Below, piece by piece: positions 11,401 through 22,800 of a stretch of DNA of 64,000 bases. Position 1 is the stretch's first letter. Each line of letters begins with the position of its first letter. The stretch is from Limnomonas spitsbergensis. Its lineage: Eukaryota > Chlorophyta > Chlorophyceae > Chlamydomonadales. The position numbers and the translations under genes were made by a program. Location: NCBI GenBank assembly GCA_037349105.1, contig JAYJMM010000090.1:670001-734000 (forward strand), given 5' to 3'. Below the pieces are notes generated by a model. The model was not told the origin of the DNA and did not search any database. It saw only the letters and a program-made list of their open reading frames with translations.

Positions 11401-12086
11401 GCCATGATGCCAAGGGCGATCTCCAGGATCCGAGGGTCAGCGGGGAAGCGTGGCAACGGCCCATCTGCTGCTGATAATGTCGCTGCTACAGTTGTTGCTG
11501 TTGCTCCTTCTCCTGCCCCAGCGATTTCATTTCCAGCATGGGTGCCGCATGGGAGATCCTCCCTGCCGACTTGGAGGTCGCTCAGAGGGACGTCTTTTTG
11601 ATGGGTCGCCAAAATATCGCATCTCTCCTCTTCCGGCATGGTGACCTGCTCACTGATGACCATGTCGAGGACGTCGATGAGCCGGTTCCGGACCAGGAGT
11701 CGAGCGACCGGCTCGGCGCTGCTCAGGTCCCAAAGTGTACAGCCGGCGTCCTCCTGGGAGAGTTCTACACTGCTGTTGATGGGGCTGCTGATGCCGATGC
11801 CGGGTTGCCCTGAACCTGTTGCTGCTGTTGCCCCGAAAATGCCACGATCATCGTCGGTAGAGACACCGCAAGCAGGTACCGCTACATCGGTAGGAATTGT
11901 GGTTCCGATCAGGCCGCGAAGGAAGGTTCTCGTTAACGCAATCAGATGGCTGCTGTCGAGCGATGTGCTGTCCTCAGCGTCCACCTCGGAGCGTAAGTTG
12001 GAGATGGTTACCGCGGCAGCAGCAGCGGCATCAGCCAAGTGTTGCTGCTCCTTCTGCTGGCGCTGAGGGGCCACATCATGCGACAT
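5447..12086 (-). CDS. SAAL1: SAAL1-like armadillo-repeat protein
   Basis: Four exons: 12086-11235, 10289-9201, 6151-5915 and 5710-5447, all joined in phase 0, giving 813 residues. Exon 1 contains CTLWDLSSAEPVARLL, then RILEIALGIMANLCAHPGL and CLSELFRLLSVALRMQ. Exon 2 starts GSDIWLDHMAACSPSLSRQL. The order and spacing match the SAAL1 family (ARM/HEAT helical repeats, about 470 residues in animals). Here the protein is lengthened by Ala/Glu/Gly-rich segments in exon 2. Exon 3 starts VLQSLMIVLVDLSPLLVPSL; exon 4 is helical and ends LDNSGSFLCYP. The role is probably protein binding or scaffolding; no enzyme motif is seen. The start at 12086 (MSHDVAPQ) is the likelier one, but the frame is also open from 12185. 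Additional small exons between 9200 and 6152 cannot be excluded. Confidence 0.72.
5746..5800 (+). mobile_element. Dispersed element, family B, in the last SAAL1 intron
   Basis: It reads TCAATGACGTGACACCTCTG, then GGCC.TGCTAACAAAAAGG. The fuller family consensus continues into a CGGCCGC.TGGGCGCCCAACTG block. Other copies are at 5024-5055, 13225-13278, 39779-39950 (two), 40083-40137, 40349-40402 and 44196-44265, in both orientations. It is short and non-coding. Confidence 0.6.
6275..6640 (+). repeat. Tandem repeat of about 91 bp, four copies
   Basis: The unit starts GATGAGAGGGGCCAGGGGAT and ends near GGGACGATCATCATACTTTT. Copies begin near 6277, 6371, 6462 and 6553. It lies in the third SAAL1 intron, upstream of exon 3 on the minus strand. 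A weaker relative follows to about 6750. Confidence 0.85.
6761..6940. mobile_element. TIR element, family C (MITE-like)
   Basis: The ends are GATTTGCCTTCCCTC and its inverse GAGGGAAGGCAAAGCAAAC. The interior carries TCGACAATCGATCATTAG and CCCAAACAACGTTCATCATG. Two more copies are at 50027-50223 and 55527-55712 with the same layout. There is no transposase, so it is a non-autonomous DNA element by structure. Confidence 0.65.
7000..8260 (-). repeat. Copies of SAAL1 exon 3 start plus a repeat array of about 66 bp
   Basis: On the minus strand, degenerate copies of the exon 3 start (real exon: VLQSLMIVLVDLSPLLVPSL at 6151) occur at about 7070-7015 (VLHSLMTVLVERFSP), 7215-7150 (VLNSWVVALVDGLPLLLPSL) and 8250-8120. 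Between them about 12 units of roughly 66 bp each contain the acceptor-like CTGACATCATGCAG|GG, with TTTAGGG-like filler. Only the 6151 copy continues into a long open frame. Confidence 0.75.
8355..8442. mobile_element. Short TIR element, family D (MITE-like)
   Basis: The ends are AATTACGGTCC and GGACCATAATT, near-perfect inverted repeats. The interior is itself quasi-palindromic (GTAGCTGAATTTGCC against CAATTCAGCCACCG). A second copy is at 53903-54003 with the same order of motifs. Outside it, CAGTGCTG and CAGCACTG boxes form a second, looser inverted pair. Confidence 0.65.
8765..8925. repeat. Three tandem copies of a unit of about 63 bp
   Basis: Each copy holds GTTAGCCACGACG(C/T)AGCTGGAC followed by GCAGCTGATGCACC and CCCTAA-type sequence. 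A related stretch (TGACGTAGCTGAACTGTAGC) lies at 28186-28205 in the DJ-1 gene, so part of the unit is dispersed. It lies within the large SAAL1 intron. Confidence 0.75.
9500..9619 (-). mobile_element. In-frame 120-bp segment in SAAL1 exon 2: possible introner or insertion
   Basis: On the minus strand the segment starts GTGATG and ends GAAGAAG. It is flanked by near-identical GGTGATGACGGG and GGTGGTGACGGG, and 120 is divisible by three. It encodes HRVVQYTVRGAVRYAVHGA. A close relative (HQAVQCTAHGVVHYAVRC on the minus strand) lies at about 1075-1150, right at the cyclase A splice donor. It could be retained coding sequence or a spliced intron; RNA is needed to tell. Confidence 0.45.
10440..11234 (-). 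repeat. 31-bp minisatellite grown from the SAAL1 exon 1 donor
   Basis: On the plus strand the unit is CCTTGACCCCATGCAGCCAT plus GTGCCTCATCC, about 25 copies. On the gene's strand exon 1 ends ATGCAG and is followed at once by GTGATGAGGCGCATGTCTGC. Every following unit repeats GATGAGGCACATGGCTGCAT, so the array begins at the splice donor itself. Confidence 0.85.
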
Positions 12087-13481
12087 TCGACTGAAATTGT
12101 CCCCACGTGAGTGTTTTGGTTTGGGTAGCTGATGCACGTTGATTAAGATTGGTTTATGAATTATGATCGTGCAGGGTGATGTCACGTTGTCAGACTGAGT
12201 TGCGGTGAAGGTGGACGCAACGACTTTTTATTTTGAAGCGGTGAAGCTGAGCCGGGTAGCTGCGGTGTAGCTAAGCGCCCCAAATGACTTTCAACCCCGC
12301 CCCACCCCCGCCCTACGCCCTTGAAGCCTTTTAGCCTTCGGTGCTCGCCGATCTTCTCACCGACCGTCGTTCTCAAAAATGTGAAGCCTTGAAACGTGTC
12401 AACACAAAGCTTCGAAAGCGAAAGCACCCCTGCAATAGTATTTGTAAGCGGGAGCCAGTGATATCAGCAGCACCAGCAACAGCAGCATCAACAGCTTCCG
12501 CAACAGCAGGAATGCTGTTCAGTGGCAGCAGTTTCAACAGCGGCCTGCATGCAGCACCTGGCGTAAAAGGTCCACCACTGATGGTGCCTAGTCAGCCTCC
12601 ACCTCGTTCTGCAGCATCTGACAGGGCACCCATTATCAGATTGGGCTATGGTGGTCTAATGGTCTTGCATGAGGTAATTCTATCATGTCAAGCATGTCAA
12701 GCACCTGCATGACATGCAGGTCCGAACGGTGCATCCCAAGAATTCCAGAAGTGCAGACGAGCAGTTCCTAACCCTGGTCCTAAAAGTGTACCCCCCAGAA
12801 TATCAAAAAACACAGGTGAGCAGTACTCCCCCATAAACTTTGCCGGAGCAATGAAACCCCGCATTTATTATGGGTGATTGAAGTCTCTTTGCCCCCCGTG
12901 ATTTAGGAGTTACAGCAGCTTTCAATCAGCCTTCCTAGGTTGAGTTCCCAAATTTGAGGATTAAGCCTTGGTTTCTTAGGAGATCCGGCCATACCAGTTT
13001 TGGTAAGGGCATTTCGTTCTGTCAGAATTTGGTGTTTTGGGGGCGTAACTGCACCTACTCTGCACCTAACCAATGATCTGTAATAACTGTTAGCAGATGA
13101 CGGCATAGAATAGTTTCATTCTTTAACAAATCATGATTTAGTAGACAAGATACAAGTACCGGTATACGCCAGTCTCATATACAGGCAGATGTGCCAGTTT
13201 TCAAGCACTTGCACACACTGCATGTGGGCGCCCACGCGGCCGAGCTTTGAGCGGGCCCAGAGGTGTAACGTTATTGACACGCTGCATGGTTGAGGCAGCA
13301 AACTCAACGTGCAAACGCAACTACCGGTATCATACGAAGTTGTCCCTACATTTGTTGTTGAAAGGGGATTGGCACCCACTGCCAATAAATCTGTCTTTTG
13401 AAAATTCTGAAAACATCAGAGTAGGCTACGCCTCTTCCTTTATTTCGTTCCACCGGATCCAAGGTGGGATCTAAACAGGTA
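12087..13481. other. Spacer between the SAAL1-like and DJ-1 genes
   Basis: The 5' end of SAAL1 and the 3' end of DJ-1 face this region. An open frame at 12341-12712 (plus) starts without an ATG, has CAG-type repeats near 12465-12510, and ends close to a donor-like CATGAG|GTAATT. I do not recognise its product and do not call it a gene. 13225-13278 is a family B element. The rest shows nothing I can assign. Confidence 0.5.
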
Positions 13482-13484
13482 CAT

Positions 13485-13875
13485 GACCATTGGGCCTGCC
13501 ACCTTCTGCGCAGCTTTCTCCCCGTACAGCTGCTTCACCAGGTCTGGTGCACATACAATGAGACTTGCCTCACAGCTCAAAAGGATACATGACCATTGGG
13601 CCCGCCACCTTCCGCGCAGCTTCCTTGCCATACAGCTGCTTCACCAGGCCTGGTGCACATTCACTGAGACTTGCCTCACAGCTCAAAAGGATACATGACC
13701 ATTGGGCCCGCCACCTTCCGCGCAGCTTCCTCGCCATACAGCTGCTTCACCAGGCCTGGTGCACATACACTGAGACTTGCCTCACAGCTCAAAAGGATAC
13801 ATGACCATTGGGCCCGCCACCTTCCGCGCAGCTTCCTCCCCATACAGCTGCTTCACCAGGCTCAGTGCAAACTCA
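13485..13875 (-). repeat. 106-bp tandem copies of the end of the DJ-1 last exon
   Basis: The last coding exon ends KQLYGEEAARKVAGPMVMYP, then FEL and a stop at 13784-13782. Downstream on the minus strand, the stretch from GTGAAGCAGCTGTATGG to the stop and about 40 following bases is repeated about 2.7 more times. The final copy diverges after GPMVMY. The extra copies would lie in the 3' untranslated region or serve as alternative ends. Confidence 0.8.
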
Positions 13876-16800
13876 AAGGCCGTGCCCGGTCCCCGACTCG
13901 TGGTCAAGTTGCCGTCCACTACGACCCGCTCTGCAATTCGGCTGTAATAAGGCACACGCATCCAACAACGGTAAGGTTGTGTGTGGGGGGGTGGGGGGCA
14001 GGCTGAGCAGATCAGGTCACACTATTCAAGCCTTGGTGCTTGGGGGTCACACTTAACACAAGTAAGGGTTTTGAAATGAGGGAGTACAGTATGGCACCCG
14101 CCTCTCGCCTGACATCTTGTCCTAAAAATGTATGGCATGCCACCCACCTCTTATCCGCCATCTTGTCCTCAAAGGCTGGGTGCACTGTCCCTGTGTGGCC
14201 GTCCATGAGGCCCTTGACCTAAAAGAAGGATGAAAAAATTGGAACGGTAACGGCGCGGATGTGGCTTCGGCCCAGGCAGCGCAGTTTCCTTAACTTTCAC
14301 GTCCCCCACGGGGCGCAGTTCTCTTTCTTTCTTTCTATAGGATTGGCGGACGCAAGGGCGTGGCTTTGCAGCCATACGGGCATGGGTAAGTAGCTTACAG
14401 GACCGTGACCTGAAATGATCTCTCAGTTCCCCCCCTTTTTTTCTTATTTTTTTCTTTCAACACACACCACCGGCTAAAAAGAAAGAAAGACTACTCCTCC
14501 GCCGAAGCAGGAGGCGTGAGAACCGCTCGACCCACAGCGGCTCTATCCAGGACCGCTCTACCGGCGGGAAAACCGTATACAAACAGGAGCCACATACTGG
14601 CAGGATGATTACAGACATGCAGGGAGACTAGAGGCAGGAACCACATACCAGCAGGACAATTACATACCTGCAGAAAGACAGCTGGTGTGGCGCATATCGC
14701 AGCGTACAGCTTCCCCGCGTCGCGCTGGCTGACCATCATCCGCTCCAGAACCGCTGAGTCACGCAGCCGCTCAGCACCGGGCATGCCACCCTGCACGCAA
14801 ACGAGCAGGCGGTACGTGCAGTACAGGCAATGCAGTTGTTGCAAAATCACCAACATTGAATTAATTCCCTTTTAAGGGTATACTGACCGGGGTAATGGGC
14901 TTCCTGCCAACCAAATCTGTACTGTCATAAGTCTGTACCAAAGGGTCTGTACTGTCCCAATTTTTTACTCTCCAAAATCTGGACTTCCCCCAATCTTTAC
15001 TTTCCCAAATCCACGCCGCATTGGCGTTCTCTCTCTTTCATCCCTACCCCTACCCCTGAACCCTAGCCTGGAACCCCCCTGCCTGTCTGCCTTAAGGTAT
15101 CATTGCTCAGAGGGCGGATTGATTCCTTCAACTGTTTTTTTCAATACCGGTAATTGCAAAATTCGTCAATAAACATGGGAATTTGTTTTAAATTAAGACA
15201 TTTTTGTCAATTGGGGTCCCAGACGGGAAGGGCTGCGACTCTCCCGTCTGGGACCCAAATGGACCTCTTGGAGGCAGGATAAGAAAAAGTGCAGCACACA
15301 CTTTTGTACGGTACATCGAGCGGTACATCCATACTAAACACAAATACGATTTCAAGATTTCTGGTGAACACATGCTTTCTGCAATAGCACTTTTTCTCTC
15401 CCGCCCAATGCGCAGAAAAGACCCTAGGGCTGTACCCTCCACTTGTTCGAACATACATCTGCCTGCCTTTGACGCAGAAGTGTGCTGGAGGAGGAAGATA
15501 CGCATCCCATGACGGTGTCTAACGAATTTAGGCTGTCAGGCACACGACTCAAGATCATAAACCCACTACTTGTTGCTATTACAAAGCTAACGCAGCCACC
15601 CAAAGCCCTGCTTGTTGTACAACGCAGCCACCCAAAGCCCTGCTTGTTGTACAACGCAGCCACCCAAAGCCCTGCTTGTTGTACAACGCAGCCACCCAAA
15701 GCCCTGCTTGTTGCACAACGCAGCCACCCAAAGCCCTGCTTGTTGTACAACGCAGCCACCCAAAGCCCTGCTTGTTGTATACCGCAGCCGCCCAAAGCCC
15801 TGCTTGTTGTATAACGCAGCCGCCCAAAGCCCTGCTTGTTGCACAACGCAGCCACCCAAAGCCCTGCTTGTTTTACAACGCAGCCACCCAAAGCCCTGCT
15901 TGTTGTACAACGCAGCCACCCAAAGCCCTGCTTGTTGTACAACGCAGCCACCCAAAGCCCTGCTTGTTGTACAACGCAGCCACCCAAAGCCCTGCTTGAT
16001 GGACAACGCAGCCACCCAAAGCCCTGCCTGTTGTACAACGCAGCCACCCAAAGCCCTGCTTGTTGTACAACGCAGCCACCCAAAGCCCTGCTTGTTGTAC
16101 AACGCAGCCACCCAAAGCCCTGCTTGATGTATAACGCAGCCACCCAAAGCCCTGCTTGTTGTACAACGCAGCCACCCAAAGCCCTGCTTGTTGTATAACG
16201 CAGCCACCCAAAGCCCTGCTTGTTGTACAACGCAGCCACCCAAAGCCCTGCTTGTTGTACAACGCAGCCACCCGAAGCCCTGCTTGTTGTACAACGCAGC
16301 CACCCAAAGCCCTGCTTGTTGTATAACGCAGCCACCCAAAGCCCTGCCTGTTGTACAACGCAGCCACCCAAAGCCCTGCTTGTTGTATAACGCAGCCACC
16401 CAAAGCCCTGCTTGTTGTATAACGCAGCCACCCAAAGCCCTGCTTGTTGTACAACGCAGCCACCCAAAGCCCTGCTTGTTGTATAACGCAGCCACCCAAA
16501 GCCCTGCCTGTTGTATAACGCAGCCACCCAAAGCCCTGCTTGTTGTACAGCGCAGCCACCCAAAGCCCTGCTTGTTGTATAACGCAGCCACCCAAAGCCC
16601 TGCTTGTTGTACAACGCAGCCACCCAAAGCCCTGCTTGATGTATAACGCAGCCACCCAAAGCCCTGCTTGATGTACAACGCAGCCACCCAAAGCCCTGCC
16701 TGTTGTACAACGCAGCCACCCAAAGCCCTGCTTGATGTACAACGCAGCCACCCAAAGCCCTGCTTGTTGTACAACGCAGCCACCCAAAGCCCTGCTTGAT

Positions 16801-19800
16801 GTATAACGCAGCCACCCAAAGCCCTGCTTGTTGTACAACGCAGCCACCCAAAGCCCTGCTTGTTGTATAACGCAGCCACCCAAAGCCCTGCTTGTTGTAT
16901 AACGCAGCCACCCAAAGCCCTGCTTGTTGTACAACGCAGCCACCCAAAGCCCTGCTTGATGTATAACGCAGCCACCCAAAGCCCTGCCTGTTGTATAACG
17001 CAGCCACCCAAAGCCCTGCTTGTTGTACAGCGCAGCCACCCAAAGCCCTGCTTGTTGTATAACGCAGCCACCCAAAGCCCTGCTTGTTGTACAACGCAGC
17101 CACCCAAAGCCCTGCTTGATGTATAACGCAGCCACCCAAAGCCCTGCTTGATGTACAACGCAGCCACCCAAAGCCCTGCCTGTTGTACAACGCAGCCACC
17201 CAAAGCCCTGCTTGATGTACAACGCAGCCACCCAAAGCCCTGCTTGTTGTACAACGCAGCCACCCAAAGCCCTGCTTGATGTATAACGCAGCCACCCAAA
17301 GCCCTGCTTGTTGTACAACGCAGCCACCCAAAGCCCTGCTTGTTGTATAACGCAGCCACCCAAAGCCCTGCTTGTTGTATAACGCAGCCACCCAAAGCCC
17401 TGCTTGTTGTACAACGCAGCCACCCAAAGCCCTGCCTGTTGTAGAACGCAGCCACCCAAAGCCCTGCTTGTTGTATAACGCAGCCACCCAAAGCCCTGCT
17501 TGATATATAACGCAGCCACCCAAAGCCCTGCTTGTTGTATAACGCAGCCACCCAAAGCCCTGCTTGATGTATAACGCAGCCACCCAAAGCCCTGCTTGTT
17601 GTAGAACGCAGCCACCCAAAGCCCTGCTTGATGTATAACGCAGCCACCCAAAGCCCTGCTTGTTGTATAACGCAGCCACCCAAAGCCCTGCTTGTTGTAT
17701 AACGCAGCCACCCAAAGCCCTGCTTGATATATAACGCAGCCACCCAAAGCCCTGCTTGTTGTATAACGCAGCCACCCAAAGCCCTGCTTGATGTATAACG
17801 CAGCCACCCAAAGCCCTGCTTGTTGTAGAACGCAGCCACCCAAAGCCCTGCTTGATGTATAACGCAGCCACCCAAAGCCCTGCTTGTTGTATAACGCAGC
17901 CACCCAAAGCCCTGCTTGATGTATAACGCAGCCACCCAAAGCCCTGCTTGTTGTATAACGCAGCCACCCAAAGCCCTGCTTGTTGTACAACGCAGCCACC
18001 CAAAGCCCTGCTTGTTGTACAACGCAGCCACCCAAAGCCCTGCCTGTTGTAGAACGCAGCCACCCAAAGCCCTGCGTGTTGTAGAACGCAGCCACCCAAA
18101 GCCCTGCTTGTTGTATAACGCAGCCACCCAAAGCCCTGCTTGTTGTACAACGCAGCCACCCAAAGCCCTGCTTGATGTATAACGCAGCCACCCAAAGCCC
18201 TGCTTGATGTACAACGCAGCCACCCAAAGCCCTGCCTGTTGTACAACGCAGCCACCCAAAGCCCTGCTTGATGTACAACGCAGCCACCCAAAGCCCTGCT
18301 TGTTGTACAACGCAGCCACCCAAAGCCCTGCTTGATGTATAACGCAGCCACCCAAAGCCCTGCTTGTTGTACAACGCAGCCACCCAAAGCCCTGCTTGTT
18401 GTATAACGCAGCCACCCAAAGCCCTGCTTGTTGTATAACGCAGCCACCCAAAGCCCTGCTTGTTGTACAACGCAGCCACCCAAAGCCCTGCTTGATGTAT
18501 AACGCAGCCACCCAAAGCCCTGCTTGTTGTATAACGCAGCCACCCAAAGCCCTACTTGTTGTAGAACGCAGCCACCCAAAGCCCTGCTTGTTGTATAACG
18601 CAGCCACCCAAAGCCCTGCTTGTTGTAGAACGCAGCCACCCAAAGCCCTGCTTGATGTATAACGCAGCCACCCAAAGCCCTGCTTGTTGTATAACGCAGC
18701 CACCCAAAGCCCTGCTTGTTGTATAACGCAGCCACCCAAAGCCCTGCTTGATATATAACGCAGCCACCCAAAGCCCTGCTTGTTGTATAACGCAGCCACC
18801 CAAAGCCCTGCTTGATGTATAACGCAGCCACCCAAAGCCCTGCTTGTTGTAGAACGCAGCCACCCAAAGCCCTGCTTGATGTATAACGCAGCCACCCAAA
18901 GCCCTGCTTGTTGTATAACGCAGCCACCCAAAGCCCTGCTTGATGTATAACGCAGCCACCCAAAGCCCTGCTTGTTGTATAACGCAGCCACCCAAAGCCC
19001 TGCTTGTTGTACAACGCAGCCACCCAAAGCCCTGCTTGTTGTACAACGCAGCCACCCAAAGCCCTGCCTGTTGTATAACGCAGCCACCCAAAGCCCTGCT
19101 TGATGTATAACGCAGCCACCCAAAGCCCTGCTTGTTGTATAACGCAGCCACCCAAAGCCCTGCTTGTTGTACAACGCAGCCACCCAAAGCCCTGCTTGTT
19201 GTACAACGCAGCCACCCAAAGCCCTGCCTGTTGTATAACGCAGCCACCCAAAGCCCTGCTTGATGTATAACGCAGCCACCCAAAGCCCTGCTTGTTGTAT
19301 AACGCAGCCACCCAAAGCCCTGCTTGTTGTACAACGCAGCCACCCAAAGCCCTGCTTGTTGTACAACGCAGCCACCCAAAGCCCTGCCTGTTGTATAACG
19401 CAGCCACCCGAAGCCCTGCTTGTTGTACAACGCAGCCACCCAAAGCCCTGCCTGTTGTATAACGCAGCCACCCAAAGCCCTGCTTGTTGTACAACGCAGC
19501 CACCCAAAGCCCTGCCTGTTGTATAACGCAGCCACCCAAAGCCCTGCTTGTTGTACAACGCAGCCACCCAAAGCCCTGCTTGATGTATAACGCAGCCACC
19601 CAAAGCCCTACTTGTTGTAGAACGCAGCCACCCAAAGCCCTGCTTGTTGTACAACGCAGCCACCCAAAGCCCTGCTTGTTGTACAACGCAGCCACCCAAA
19701 GCCCTGCTTGTTGTACAACGCAGCCACCCAAAGCCCTGCTTGATGGACAACGCAGCCACCCAAAGCCCTGCCTGTTGTACAACGCAGCCACCCAAAGCCC

Positions 19801-22800
19801 TGCTTGTTGTACAACGCAGCCACCCAAAGCCCTGCTTGTTGTACAACGCAGCCACCCAAAGCCCTGCTTGATGTATAACGCAGCCACCCAAAGCCCTGCT
19901 TGTTGTACAACGCAGCCACCCAAAGCCCTGCTTGTTGTATAACGCAGCCACCCAAAGCCCTGCTTGTTGTACAACGCAGCCACCCAAAGCCCTGCTTGTT
20001 GTACAACGCAGCCACCCGAAGCCCTGCTTGTTGTACAACGCAGCCACCCAAAGCCCTGCTTGTTGTATAACGCAGCCACCCAAAGCCCTGCCTGTTGTAC
20101 AACGCAGCCACCCAAAGCCCTGCTTGTTGTATAACGCAGCCACCCAAAGCCCTGCTTGTTGTATAACGCAGCCACCCAAAGCCCTGCTTGTTGTACAACG
20201 CAGCCACCCAAAGCCCTGCTTGTTGTATAACGCAGCCACCCAAAGCCCTGCCTGTTGTATAACGCAGCCACCCAAAGCCCTGCTTGTTGTACAGCGCAGC
20301 CACCCAAAGCCCTGCTTGTTGTATAACGCAGCCACCCAAAGCCCTGCTTGTTGTACAACGCAGCCACCCAAAGCCCTGCTTGATGTATAACGCAGCCACC
20401 CAAAGCCCTGCTTGATGTACAACGCAGCCACCCAAAGCCCTGCCTGTTGTACAACGCAGCCACCCAAAGCCCTGCTTGATGTACAACGCAGCCACCCAAA
20501 GCCCTGCTTGTTGTACAACGCAGCCACCCAAAGCCCTGCTTGATGTATAACGCAGCCACCCAAAGCCCTGCTTGTTGTACAACGCAGCCACCCAAAGCCC
20601 TGCTTGTTGTATAACGCAGCCACCCAAAGCCCTGCTTGTTGTATAACGCAGCCACCCAAAGCCCTGCTTGTTGTACAACGCAGCCACCCAAAGCCCTGCT
20701 TGATGTATAACGCAGCCACCCAAAGCCCTGCCTGTTGTATAACGCAGCCACCCAAAGCCCTGCTTGTTGTACAGCGCAGCCACCCAAAGCCCTGCTTGTT
20801 GTATAACGCAGCCACCCAAAGCCCTGCTTGTTGTACAACGCAGCCACCCAAAGCCCTGCTTGATGTATAACGCAGCCACCCAAAGCCCTGCTTGATGTAC
20901 AACGCAGCCACCCAAAGCCCTGCCTGTTGTACAACGCAGCCACCCAAAGCCCTGCTTGATGTACAACGCAGCCACCCAAAGCCCTGCTTGTTGTACAACG
21001 CAGCCACCCAAAGCCCTGCTTGATGTATAACGCAGCCACCCAAAGCCCTGCTTGTTGTACAACGCAGCCACCCAAAGCCCTGCTTGTTGTATAACGCAGC
21101 CACCCAAAGCCCTGCTTGTTGTATAACGCAGCCACCCAAAGCCCTGCTTGTTGTACAACGCAGCCACCCAAAGCCCTGCCTGTTGTAGAACGCAGCCACC
21201 CAAAGCCCTGCTTGTTGTATAACGCAGCCACCCAAAGCCCTGCTTGATATATAACGCAGCCACCCAAAGCCCTGCTTGTTGTATAACGCAGCCACCCAAA
21301 GCCCTGCTTGATGTATAACGCAGCCACCCAAAGCCCTGCTTGTTGTAGAACGCAGCCACCCAAAGCCCTGCTTGATGTATAACGCAGCCACCCAAAGCCC
21401 TGCTTGTTGTATAACGCAGCCACCCAAAGCCCTGCTTGTTGTATAACGCAGCCACCCAAAGCCCTGCTTGATATATAACGCAGCCACCCAAAGCCCTGCT
21501 TGTTGTATAACGCAGCCACCCAAAGCCCTGCTTGATGTATAACGCAGCCACCCAAAGCCCTGCTTGTTGTAGAACGCAGCCACCCAAAGCCCTGCTTGAT
21601 GTATAACGCAGCCACCCAAAGCCCTGCTTGTTGTATAACGCAGCCACCCAAAGCCCTGCTTGATGTATAACGCAGCCACCCAAAGCCCTGCTTGTTGTAT
21701 AACGCAGCCACCCAAAGCCCTGCTTGTTGTACAACGCAGCCACCCAAAGCCCTGCTTGTTGTACAACGCAGCCACCCAAAGCCCTGCCTGTTGTAGAACG
21801 CAGCCACCCAAAGCCCTGCGTGTTGTAGAACGCAGCCACCCAAAGCCCTGCTTGTTGTATAACGCAGCCACCCAAAGCCCTGCTTGTTGTACAACGCAGC
21901 CACCCAAAGCCCTGCTTGTTGTACAACGCAGCCACCCAAAGCCCTGCTTGATATATAACGCAGCCACCCAAAGCCCTGCTTGTTGTATAACGCAGCCACC
22001 CAAAGCCCTGCTTGATGTATAACGCAGCCACCCAAAGCCCTGCTTGTTGTAGAACGCAGCCACCCAAAGCCCTGCTTGATGTATAACGCAGCCACCCAAA
22101 GCCCTGCTTGTTGTATAACGCAGCCACCCAAAGCCCTGCTTGTTGTATAACGCAGCCACCCAAAGCCCTGCTTGATATATAACGCAGCCACCCAAAGCCC
22201 TGCTTGTTGTATAACGCAGCCACCCAAAGCCCTGCTTGATGTATAACGCAGCCACCCAAAGCCCTGCTTGTTGTAGAACGCAGCCACCCAAAGCCCTGCT
22301 TGATGTATAACGCAGCCACCCAAAGCCCTGCTTGTTGTATAACGCAGCCACCCAAAGCCCTGCTTGATGTATAACGCAGCCACCCAAAGCCCTGCTTGTT
22401 GTATAACGCAGCCACCCAAAGCCCTGCTTGTTGTACAACGCAGCCACCCAAAGCCCTGCTTGTTGTACAACGCAGCCACCCAAAGCCCTGCCTGTTGTAG
22501 AACGCAGCCACCCAAAGCCCTGCGTGTTGTAGAACGCAGCCACCCAAAGCCCTGCTTGTTGTATAACGCAGCCACCCAAAGCCCTGCTTGTTGTACAACG
22601 CAGCCACCCAAAGCCCTGCTTGATGTATAACGCAGCCACCCAAAGCCCTGCTTGATGTACAACGCAGCCACCCAAAGCCCTGCCTGTTGTACAACGCAGC
22701 CACCCAAAGCCCTGCTTGATGTACAACGCAGCCACCCAAAGCCCTGCTTGTTGTACAACGCAGCCACCCAAAGCCCTGCTTGATGTATAACGCAGCCACC

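Noticed and set aside
12341..12712. Possible plus-strand gene divergent from SAAL1
   Set aside because: No ATG at the start, CAG-repeat composition and no recognisable domain. A donor-like end is the only support.
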